49,165 nucleotides of DNA from Rhodoferax sp. U2-2l (GTDB lineage Bacteria; Pseudomonadota; Gammaproteobacteria; Burkholderiales; Burkholderiaceae_C): positions 1 through 49,165 of the forward strand of contig NZ_JAJCTH010000024.1 in the NCBI RefSeq assembly GCF_020594515.1. Reading direction: 5' to 3'. This document shows positions 9,212 to 15,985 of the stretch, piece after piece; the stretch's first letter is position 1; every line of letters begins with the position of its first letter. The notes beneath the pieces were generated by a model, which worked only from the letters and a program-made list of their open reading frames with translations, ran no database searches and was not told the origin of the DNA. Both the position numbers and the translations under genes were made by a program.

Positions 9212-10528
9212 GCGCACCACGCCGAACAGGTTCGGCGCCTGAAGCGGTGCGTTGTAGATGGGCAGCTTGAAGACCTCCTGCCCGGCGTCCTTGCCTGCCA
9301 CCCGCTGCGCCAACCGCTTGCCCGCGCAGGTCGAGAAAGCCACACCGTTGCCGCCATAACCCAGGGCATACCAGATGGTCTGGGCCGGGTCAGGCTGGGT
9401 GATGCGCGGCATCATGTCGTGGCTGACATCGACCCAGCCCCACCACGAGTAGTCGATGCCAATGCCTGCAAGCGGCGGGAACTTGCGCGCAATCGCGTCG
9501 GTGAGTAACTTCAGATGGCGGGGTGCCGACGCATCCGCGCCATGGATGGCGCTGCGGCTGCCAATCTGCAGGCGTTTGTCGGGCAACAGGCGGTAATAAA
9601 ACCGCAGGGTGCGGGTGTCGGTCAGGAAGAGGCGGGTCTGGAAGCGGGTGGCCTCAATCTCGGCATCGGTCAAGGGCCGGGTCACCACCGAGTTGGAGAG
9701 GATCGGCATGATCTTGTTGCGCAGTTGCGGATGTAATCCCTGCCCGGTGTAACCGCCAGTGCACACCGCCACCCGTTTCGCCCGCACCGTGCCGCCGGGC
9801 GTGCGCAGGTGATGCACGCCGCCCACCGTTTGCCAGCCCTGCACCGGGCTGGCTGGGTGGAACTTGACGCCAAGTGCGCGCGCTTGGGCCATCAGACCGT
9901 AGGCCAACTTCACCGGGTGGATGCCAACGCCCTCGGCCTCCAGCATGGCACCCACGGCATCGCGCTCGTCGCAATAGTCGCGGTGTAGATCGTCAGCACT
10001 CAGCAGGCGGGTGTCGTAACCAAACACCTCGCGGCGCACCGTCGCCTCGTTGCGCAGGTAGGCCAGTTTCTCGGGCCGGTGCGCCAGATACAGGTGGCCT
10101 CCCGCGTAGGCGTCACAGTCGATCTGGCGCGTGAGGTCAGAGAAGTTCTCGTAACCGGTGCGCACCTCGTGATCAAGCTGTTTGGCCACATCCAGCCCCC
10201 ACCGTTCGATCCATTGAGAGCGGGACAGGCGTCCGGCGGCGTTCTGGCCCTGGCCGCCGTTGCGGCTGGAGCAGCCCCAGACGGTCTGGTTGGCCTCCAA
10301 CACCCGCGCCTGGATGCCATGTTCACGCGCCAGGTAGAGCGCGGTGGCGATGCCGGTTAATCCGGCGCCGATGATGACCACCTCGGCCTCCTGGTCGGCG
10401 TCAATGGGGCCATCGTCTTGGGGAGGCAGACCGGCGGTGGCGGTCCAGTAGGTGGGGGCATGGGCACTGCCGACGCCGGGGCTGGTTGACACCAGCGGGT
10501 CGTAATGCGGGTTGTAAGGACTGGGCAT
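9134..10528 (-). CDS. FAD-dependent oxidoreductase (DadA/PuuB/TauY-like)
   Basis: Amino-group oxidase or dehydrogenase of the DAO superfamily. The FAD-binding motif VIIGAGLTGIATALYLA is at residues 51-67, preceded by an N-terminal tail with PTYWTAT common in gamma-glutamylputrescine-oxidase-like proteins; the second FAD contact region GGYTGQGL and the C-terminal YALGYGGNGVAFSTCAGK are present. Length 464 is typical. I chose the ATG at 10528 because the longer frame adds 22 residues unlike the family. The 52-kDa large subunit of taurine dehydrogenase (TauY) belongs to this group, and deamination of taurine would feed xsc. However, no small TauX partner is seen, so putrescine or another amine is equally possible. 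The gene converges on, and overlaps, the MocR gene. Confidence 0.82.
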   Translation of the reverse strand: MPSPYNPHYDPLVSTSPGVGSAHAPTYWTATAGLPPQDDGPIDADQEAEVVIIGAGLTGIATALYLAREHGIQARVLEANQTVWGCSSRNGGQGQNAAGRLSRSQWIERWGLDVAKQLDHEVRTGYENFSDLTRQIDCDAYAGGHLYLAHRPEKLAYLRNEATVRREVFGYDTRLLSADDLHRDYCDERDAVGAMLEAEGVGIHPVKLAYGLMAQARALGVKFHPASPVQGWQTVGGVHHLRTPGGTVRAKRVAVCTGGYTGQGLHPQLRNKIMPILSNSVVTRPLTDAEIEATRFQTRLFLTDTRTLRFYYRLLPDKRLQIGSRSAIHGADASAPRHLKLLTDAIARKFPPLAGIGIDYSWWGWVDVSHDMMPRITQPDPAQTIWYALGYGGNGVAFSTCAGKRLAQRVAGKDAGQEVFKLPIYNAPLQAPNLFGVVRSPALAPFRRLGQRILYRWYHYRDER

Positions 10529-10904
10529 GGTGGTCTCGGAAACGACAAACCCGGCGGATGCTAGCCAGGCGCCCAGCCGCCCGGAAGGACGCATTTCGCG
10601 TTTGCTTATGCGGAATTCTTCGTTGGCATGGCGTGCGCCATGCGGGACAGTTCATTCCAGCGCGGGCGGCGATGCGGCCCGCTTGTTTCACGACGGACCC
10701 CAGCCTGTATGACCTGTTCCCGATGTCTTCTTCGCTCCCTGGCAACGGCCAGGATTCTGGCCGCCCCGGGTTGGCCAACGCCGCCAACCCGGCTGGCGCG
10801 GTGGGGGTGGGCCAGCGTTGGGGCCGAGGGCTGACGGTGTGGAACCCACCGGATTCAGGCCAGTTCACCACCAGCAACCACCTGCCAAGACCAAGGATCA
10901 AACC
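10529..10904 (+). promoter_or_regulatory. Structured leader upstream of the encapsulin operon
   Basis: This 376-base stretch has no convincing gene. Four hairpins are present: GCATGGC/GCCATGC (10626-10643, 4-base loop), CGGCCAG/CTGGCCG (10746-10763, 4-base loop), GGGTTGGC/GCCAACCC (10768-10790, 7-base loop) and a weaker CGGTG/CACCG pair before the rhodanese gene. The second and third are perfect and only 4 bases apart. The region must hold the promoters of the rhodanese and the divergent oxidoreductase; no clear -35/-10 pair was found. No known riboswitch class was recognised. Confidence 0.45.
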
Positions 10905-11372
10905 ATGAGCGATGTCATTGAAGTCAGCCCACAAATCGACGAACTGAACACCGTGCGGGACCTCGCACGGGCCACCGGCCTGCCTTATGCCGGAGGGGTT
11001 CCCCCCAAACTGGCCTGGGCGCTGGTGCAAGCCGGTGAGGCGCTGCTGGTGGATGTGCGCACCACCGAAGAGCGCAAGTTTGTCGGCCACGTGCCCGGCA
11101 GCCTGCATGTGGCCTGGGCCAGCGGCACGGCCCTGACGCGCAACCCGCGCTTTGTGCGTGAGCTGGAGGCCAAGGCACCCAAGGATGCCATCGTCCTGCT
11201 GCTGTGCCGCAGTGGCAAACGCTCCGATCTGGCCGCCGAAGCAGCTGCCAAGGCTGGATTCACCAAGGTCTTCAACGTGCTCGAAGGCTTTGAAGGCGAG
11301 ATCGACGACCAACGGCACCGTGGCCGTCTGGGCGGTTGGCGCGCCCATGACCTGCCCTGGGTCCAGGATTAA
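10905..11372 (+). CDS. Rhodanese-domain protein of the encapsulin operon
   Basis: Single-domain sulfurtransferase of 155 residues. The active-site loop is CRSGKR with the catalytic Cys at residue 101; ALLVDVRTTEERKFVGHVPGS (residues 46-66, with the usual DVR motif) and a final GxxxW-type segment complete the fold. Rhodaneses carry a persulfide on Cys and pass sulfur to acceptors such as cyanide, thiols or thiosulfate-derived groups. It is first of four same-strand genes; the serine acetyltransferase starts 23 bases after its stop. Rhodaneses are a recognised companion of Family 2A encapsulin operons, where they may pass sulfur to or from the shell. No signal peptide is seen, so it is cytoplasmic. 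The ATG at 10905 is preceded by an AAGGA motif. Confidence 0.9.
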   Translation: MSDVIEVSPQIDELNTVRDLARATGLPYAGGVPPKLAWALVQAGEALLVDVRTTEERKFVGHVPGSLHVAWASGTALTRNPRFVRELEAKAPKDAIVLLLCRSGKRSDLAAEAAAKAGFTKVFNVLEGFEGEIDDQRHRGRLGGWRAHDLPWVQD

Positions 11373-11395
11373 CCCCCACCACGAAGGACAGACCT

Positions 11396-12343
11396 ATGAG
11401 CGTCATCGCCCTGCGTCCGGGTGAGTTTCGGCCACCCGTGTTTGAGTTGAAACAGGTTGTTGAAGAGCTGGCCGACGTGCGCCAACGCTGGCGCGCGTCG
11501 CAAAAGCGCTCCACCGAACCCGGTGGCCGTGAGTTGCCCTCACGCGAGGCGCTGGCCCACATCATCGACGGCCTGCGTGGCGTGCTGTTTCCGATGCGCC
11601 TGGGGCCCGCCGACCTGCGCCAGGAAAGTGAAGACTTCTACGTGGGCCACACGCTCGACAGTGTCTTGCACGCGCTGCTGGTGCAGGTGCGCCTGGAGCT
11701 GCACTATGCGGTGCGACACCAGCCTTATCAAAACGCCTTGGGCATGGAGACCGACGCGGTGAAGCTGGTGCAGGATTTTTCGCTGGCCCTGCCCAAGATC
11801 CGCAGTCTGCTCGACGCCGACGTGTTGGCCGCTTTTGAGGGTGACCCGGCGGCGCGCAGTGTGGATGAGGTGCTGCTGTGTTACCCGGGCATTCTGGCCA
11901 TGATCCACCACCGGCTGGCGCATCAGCTCTATGTGCTGGGCGTGCCGCTGCTGGCGCGCATTGTTTCCGAGTTGGCGCATGGGCAAACCGGCATCGACAT
12001 CCACCCGGGGGCCAAGATTGGTGCGGGCCTGTTCATCGACCACGGCACGGGGGTCGTGATTGGTGAGACGGCCGTGATTGGGGAGCGTGTGCGGATTTAC
12101 CAGGCCGTCACGCTGGGGGCCAAGAGCTTCCCGACCGATGCGGCGGGCAAGCCCATCAAGGGCCGGGACCGGCATCCGATCGTCGAGGACGAGGTGGTGA
12201 TTTACGCGGGTGCCACCGTGCTGGGGCGCGTCACCCTCGGGCGGGGTGCCAGCATTGGCGGCAATGTGTGGGTGACACACGACGTGCCCGCCGGGGCGGT
12301 GATCACCCAGGCGCGGGCGCTCCACGAGTCGGTGGGAGGCTGA
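11396..12343 (+). CDS. Serine O-acetyltransferase (EpsC/CysE type)
   Basis: Makes O-acetylserine, the direct precursor of cysteine, from serine and acetyl-CoA. Residues 1-190 form the helical N-terminal domain and residues 195-315 the left-handed beta-helix, with the catalytic segment DIHPGAKIGAGLFIDHGTG starting near residue 200, then VVIGETAVIGE and GRDRHPIVED and the late hexapeptides VIYAGATVLG and SIGGNVWV. At 315 residues it is the longer EpsC-like form rather than the 270-residue enteric CysE. An AAGGA motif lies 9 bases before the start. It sits between rhodanese and shell genes, as in described Family 2A encapsulin operons, where it would supply cysteine for the encapsulated desulfurase. 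Confidence 0.92.
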   Translation: MSVIALRPGEFRPPVFELKQVVEELADVRQRWRASQKRSTEPGGRELPSREALAHIIDGLRGVLFPMRLGPADLRQESEDFYVGHTLDSVLHALLVQVRLELHYAVRHQPYQNALGMETDAVKLVQDFSLALPKIRSLLDADVLAAFEGDPAARSVDEVLLCYPGILAMIHHRLAHQLYVLGVPLLARIVSELAHGQTGIDIHPGAKIGAGLFIDHGTGVVIGETAVIGERVRIYQAVTLGAKSFPTDAAGKPIKGRDRHPIVEDEVVIYAGATVLGRVTLGRGASIGGNVWVTHDVPAGAVITQARALHESVGG

Positions 12344-12463
12344 GCCCGGACCACCCTGTTTGCCAACCCCATCTTCAGCAGTTTTGACACCCGTTCTGGC
12401 GGCTCAAGCCGTCAGGCGCAGCCACCGCTTTGTTTTATTTTTTAACCTGTCCTGGAGTCCACG

Positions 12464-13393
12464 ATGACCAAACACACCACCCACACCACACTGGGCGACA
12501 ACGCCGCACGCCAACTGGCCAACGCCACCAAAACCACGGCGCAGCTCTCGACCATTTCGCCCCGCTGGTTGACGCATTTGCTGCAGTGGGTGCCGGTCGA
12601 AGCCGGTATCTTCCGCCTCAACACCGTCAAGGACCCGGAATCGATCAAGGTGACGTGCACCGCGCGCCAGACCGAGAACCAGTTGCCGCGCACCTTTGTC
12701 AACTACGACGAAAAGCCGCGTGAGTTTTTCCTCAACGCGGTCAGCACCATTCTGGATGTGCACACCCGCATTTCCGACCTGTACAGCAGCCCGCACGACC
12801 AGATCAAGGAGCAACTGCGCCTGACGATTGAGACCATCAAGGAAAACCAGGAAAGTGAACTCATCAACAACCCGGACTACGGCCTGCTGTCGCAAGTGAC
12901 GGACGAGCAACGCATCTTCCCTTTAAGTGGCGCGCCGACACCGGACGACCTGGACGAGCTGCTGACCAAGGTCTGGAAAGAGCCCGCCTTCTTCCTGGCC
13001 CACCCGCTGGCGATTGCCGCCTTTGGCCGTGAAGCCACCCGCCGTGGCACACCGCCGCCTACGGTGAGCCTGTTTGGCTCGCAGTTCATCACCTGGCGCG
13101 GTGTGCCGTTGATTCCTTCGGACAAAGTGCCGGTGGCCGATGGCAAGAGCAAGATTTTGCTGATCCGCGTGGGCGACAAGCGCCAGGGCGTGATTGGTCT
13201 GTTCCAGCCGGGCCTGCCGGGTGAACAAAGCCCGGGTTTGTCGGTGCGCTTCATGGGCATCAACGACCAGGCGATTTCGAGCTACCTGATCTCGCTGTAT
13301 TGCTCCCTGGCCGTGCTGACGCCGGATGCGCTGGCGGTGCTGGACGATGTGGAAATCGGCAAGTACCACGACTATGCCGACACTTACAAATAA
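12464..13393 (+). CDS. Family 2A encapsulin shell protein
   Basis: Capsid-like protein that self-assembles into a protein nanocompartment (HK97 phage-capsid fold, SrpI-type Family 2A). At 309 residues it is the usual length. Regions I recognise include the N-terminal LNTVKDPESIKVTC strand, the helical segment DVHTRISDLYSSPHDQ, the E-loop-like NPDYGLLSQV, and the C-terminal GLSVRFMGINDQAISSYL followed by DALAVLDDVEIGKYHDY. There is no signal peptide. CTGGAG precedes the ATG by 6 bases. A 120-base gap separates it from the acetyltransferase, so it may have its own promoter. The desulfurase cargo gene follows after only 9 bases. Recognition is from remembered family sequence, strengthened by the diagnostic neighbours on both sides. 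Confidence 0.92.
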   Translation: MTKHTTHTTLGDNAARQLANATKTTAQLSTISPRWLTHLLQWVPVEAGIFRLNTVKDPESIKVTCTARQTENQLPRTFVNYDEKPREFFLNAVSTILDVHTRISDLYSSPHDQIKEQLRLTIETIKENQESELINNPDYGLLSQVTDEQRIFPLSGAPTPDDLDELLTKVWKEPAFFLAHPLAIAAFGREATRRGTPPPTVSLFGSQFITWRGVPLIPSDKVPVADGKSKILLIRVGDKRQGVIGLFQPGLPGEQSPGLSVRFMGINDQAISSYLISLYCSLAVLTPDALAVLDDVEIGKYHDYADTYK

Positions 13394-13402
13394 GCAGCTG
13401 TC

Positions 13403-15400
13403 ATGACCATCGCTTCAACCCCTTCCACGGGGGCACAGGCACCGTCGCGGGCCAGCTTGTCGCCACCCTTTGCGCCACCCTTTGACCCGGCGCTGATTGC
13501 CAGAATGGCCTCCGCGCTGTTTGGTGCGCTGCCCGGTGAGCAGGCCCGCGCGCCAGGTGTGCAGGCGCCGGTCAATCTGGCACCTGCGGGTTCACCCCTG
13601 GTGAGCCCGGCCGGTTTCGGACCCGGTGTGCCGGGCACACCCATTCCACAAGGTCAGGTGCCTGGCACCAACCTGCTGCCGGCATCGCCGACCCCGGTTC
13701 TGTCGTTGGGGCACCGGGCACCGTCGCTGCTGCCGCACGCCCAGGCGGGCAATGGCCTGCCAGACACCGTGGTGACCCAGTTGCCCGCCTACGAGCCCCG
13801 CTTTGGCAGCGGTGTGCTGGGTGTACCTGAAGCATCAGGCGCTTCGGCCTCTGAAGCTTCGCGCCACCCGGCGACGGGCGCAGCGTCGCCGTTTTACTTT
13901 GTCAGCGACAGTTTTGGGCACCCGTCTGCGGGAGGACAACCTGTCAATGCACCGGTGGCAGACTACTTTGCCGACACGCCGTCACTGCCCACATCTGCGA
14001 CAACACTGAGCGCAGCGCCTGCGGCGCCAAGCACCCAAGCGCCCGCACCGGCCGGGGTGGTCAGTACCGAACCCAAGTACTATTTTGTGGATTCGGTGGT
14101 GTTGCCAAACGGCTATGTCACCCCCGCCAAACCTGCGCCGCACGCGACGGTTCCTGCCGCAGGTGCCGGTCAACATCCGCCGTTTGACGTGAACGCCATC
14201 CGGCGGGATTTCCCGATCCTGCAGGAGCGCGTGAACGGCCGTCAGATCGTCTGGTTTGACAACGCCGCCACCACGCAAAAGCCGCAATCGGTGATAGACC
14301 GCCTGGCGCACTTCTACGCCCACGAGAACTCCAACATCCACCGTGCTGCACACGAACTGGCAGCCCGCGCAACCGATGCCTACGAGAGTGCACGCGAGAA
14401 GGTGCGGGCCTTCCTCAACGCCCCAGATGTCAACGAGGTGATCTTTGTGCGCGGCACCACCGAGGCCATCAACCTGGTGGCCAAAAGTTGGGGTGGGCAG
14501 CATGTGGGCGAGGGTGACGAGATCATCGTCAGCCACCTGGAGCACCACGCCAACATCGTGCCGTGGCAACAACTCGCATCCAGCAAAGGGGCCAAACTGC
14601 GGGTGATCCCGGTGGACGACACCGGCCAGGTGCTGCTGGACGAGTACGCCAAGTTGCTCAATGACCGCACCAAGATCGTGTCCGTCACGCAGGTGTCGAA
14701 TGCGCTCGGCACGGTCGTTCCGGTCAAGCAAATCGTCGAGATGGCGCACCGCGCCGGGGCGATCACGCTGGTGGACGGGGCGCAGTCGGTGTCGCACATG
14801 CAGGTGGATGTGCAGGACATCGGCGCGGACTTCTTTGTGTTCTCCGGGCACAAGGTGTTTGGGCCCACCGGCATTGGGGCGCTGTGGGGCAAACGGGCGG
14901 TGCTGGAAGACATGCCACCCTGGCAAGGCGGGGGCAACATGATTGCCGACGTGACCTTCGAGAAAACCGTGTTCCAGCCGATCCCCAACAAGTTTGAGGC
15001 GGGCACTGGCAACATCGCCGACGCGGTCGGGCTGGGCGCGGCGATTGACTACGTGACCCGGATCGGTATCGACAACATCGGCCGCTACGAACACGAGCTG
15101 CTGGCCTATGGCATGCAACAGCTCGGTGCCATCCCCGGTGCGCGGCTGGTGGGCACGGCGGCAGACAAAGCCAGTGTGATGTCCTTTGTGCTGGCGGGCT
15201 ACAGCACCGAGGACGTCGGTAAAGCGCTCAACGAAGAAGGCATTGCGGTGCGCACCGGCCACCACTGCGCCCAACCGATTCTGCGGCGCATGGGGCTGGA
15301 GACCACGGTGCGACCTTCGCTGGCGTTCTACAACACGTGGGAGGAAGTGGACCGTCTGGTGGCGGTGGTGCGACGCCTGGCCGTGGCGCGCTCGCACTGA
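13403..15400 (+). CDS. Encapsulin cargo: cysteine desulfurase with N-terminal loading domain
   Basis: Type-II (SufS/CsdA-like) PLP enzyme that removes sulfur from cysteine, giving alanine and an enzyme persulfide. Residues 261-665 are the catalytic domain: it starts FDVNAIRRDFPIL, the PLP lysine is in FSGHKVFGPTG (about residue 484), and the persulfide-forming cysteine is in RTGHHCAQP (about 622). Residues 1-260 are a Pro/Ala/Gly-rich, probably disordered extension with a short helix (DPALIARMASALFGAL, about 29-44) and aromatic motifs FYFVSDSF (164-171), ADYFADT (186-192) and YYFVDSVVLPNGY (226-238). Such extensions load the enzyme into Family 2A shells. Total length 665, against about 405 for a free SufS. 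It is last in the operon, before a strong terminator. Confidence 0.94.
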   Translation: MTIASTPSTGAQAPSRASLSPPFAPPFDPALIARMASALFGALPGEQARAPGVQAPVNLAPAGSPLVSPAGFGPGVPGTPIPQGQVPGTNLLPASPTPVLSLGHRAPSLLPHAQAGNGLPDTVVTQLPAYEPRFGSGVLGVPEASGASASEASRHPATGAASPFYFVSDSFGHPSAGGQPVNAPVADYFADTPSLPTSATTLSAAPAAPSTQAPAPAGVVSTEPKYYFVDSVVLPNGYVTPAKPAPHATVPAAGAGQHPPFDVNAIRRDFPILQERVNGRQIVWFDNAATTQKPQSVIDRLAHFYAHENSNIHRAAHELAARATDAYESAREKVRAFLNAPDVNEVIFVRGTTEAINLVAKSWGGQHVGEGDEIIVSHLEHHANIVPWQQLASSKGAKLRVIPVDDTGQVLLDEYAKLLNDRTKIVSVTQVSNALGTVVPVKQIVEMAHRAGAITLVDGAQSVSHMQVDVQDIGADFFVFSGHKVFGPTGIGALWGKRAVLEDMPPWQGGGNMIADVTFEKTVFQPIPNKFEAGTGNIADAVGLGAAIDYVTRIGIDNIGRYEHELLAYGMQQLGAIPGARLVGTAADKASVMSFVLAGYSTEDVGKALNEEGIAVRTGHHCAQPILRRMGLETTVRPSLAFYNTWEEVDRLVAVVRRLAVARSH

Positions 15401-15598
15401 GGCGGGTCAAGCTAAGGCTGCCCCTGAAAAATGGCCGCTTACGCGTCCATTTGGCGGCTTGTCGGGTTGGCGCCCGACGTTTGGCATGACCCCGCCGACC
15501 TCGCCAGCCCATTTTTTTGCGAATCTGGGGATCACACAGCCGAGTTGTGCGCTTTCGCTCGCTAGAATACCGGCCTGTTCGGCCTCTTGGGGTCGCTT

Positions 15599-15624
15599 AA
15601 AAACCCGTTTCGCGACGGGTTTTT
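15599..15624 (+). terminator. Strong intrinsic terminator before the tRNA block
   Basis: AAAAACCCGT (15599-15608) pairs perfectly with ACGGGTTTTT (15615-15624) over a 6-base loop and is followed by CTTTT. It lies about 200 bases after the cysteine desulfurase stop and only 14 bases before tRNA-Asn, an unusual place given that the tRNA promoter should lie upstream. Confidence 0.75.
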
Positions 15625-15638
15625 CTTTTGACGCATTT

Positions 15639-15714
15639 TCCTCGATAGCTCAGTTGGTAGAGCGCCGGACTGTTAATCCGTAGGTCCCTGGTTCGAGCCC
15701 AGGTCGAGGAGCCA
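15639..15714 (+). tRNA. tRNA-Asn (GTT)
   Basis: 76 bases including an encoded CCA. The acceptor stem TCCTCGA/TCGAGGA is perfect, the anticodon loop is CTGTTAA (anticodon GTT), and the T-loop GTTCGAGC is normal. First of four tandem tRNA genes. Confidence 0.96.
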
Positions 15715-15737
15715 GAGTTTGAGACAGGGTCTGTTGC

Positions 15738-15814
15738 GGAGTGGTAGTTCAGTTGGTCAGAATACCGGCCTGTCACGCCGGGGGTCGCGGGTTCGAGCCC
15801 CGTCCACTCCGCCA
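15738..15814 (+). tRNA. tRNA-Asp (GTC)
   Basis: 77 bases with encoded CCA. The acceptor stem GGAGTGG/CCACTCC is perfect, the anticodon loop is CTGTCAC (anticodon GTC), and the T-loop GTTCGAGC is normal. It lies 23 bases after tRNA-Asn. Confidence 0.96.
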
Positions 15815-15827
15815 AGATGATCACAAT

Positions 15828-15903
15828 GCGGGAATAGCTCAGTTGGTAGAGCGATACCTTGCCAAGGTATAGGTCGAGAGTTCGAACCTCTTTTCCCGCT
15901 CCA
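15828..15903 (+). tRNA. tRNA-Gly (GCC)
   Basis: 76 bases with encoded CCA. The acceptor stem is GCGGGAA/TTCCCGC, the anticodon loop TTGCCAA (anticodon GCC), and the T-loop GTTCGAAC. It lies 13 bases after tRNA-Asp. Confidence 0.96.
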
Positions 15904-15907
15904 GTTT

Positions 15908-15982
15908 GCCCATTTGGCTCAGTGGCAGAGCACTCCCTTGGTAAGGGAGAGGTCCCGGGTCCGATTCCCGGAATGGGCACCA
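15908..15982 (+). tRNA. tRNA-Thr (GGT)
   Basis: 75 bases with encoded CCA. The acceptor stem is GCCCATT/AATGGGC, the anticodon loop TTGGTAA (anticodon GGT). It starts 4 bases after tRNA-Gly and ends 3 bases before the stop codon of the convergent acyl-CoA ligase gene. Confidence 0.95.
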
Positions 15983-15985
15983 ATC

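Noticed and set aside
10486..10908. 140-codon frame upstream of the rhodanese gene
   Set aside because: No ribosome site or domain; the DNA is dominated by hairpins and is better read as a leader.
13982..15397. 471-codon frame antisense to the cysteine desulfurase
   Set aside because: Opposite strand has a complete catalytic domain with all key residues; the antisense product has no recognisable domain.
15545..15568. A tRNA promoter with -35 TTGTGC and -10 TAGAAT
   Set aside because: The spacer is only 12 bases, too short for a normal promoter; only the -10-like box is mentioned.
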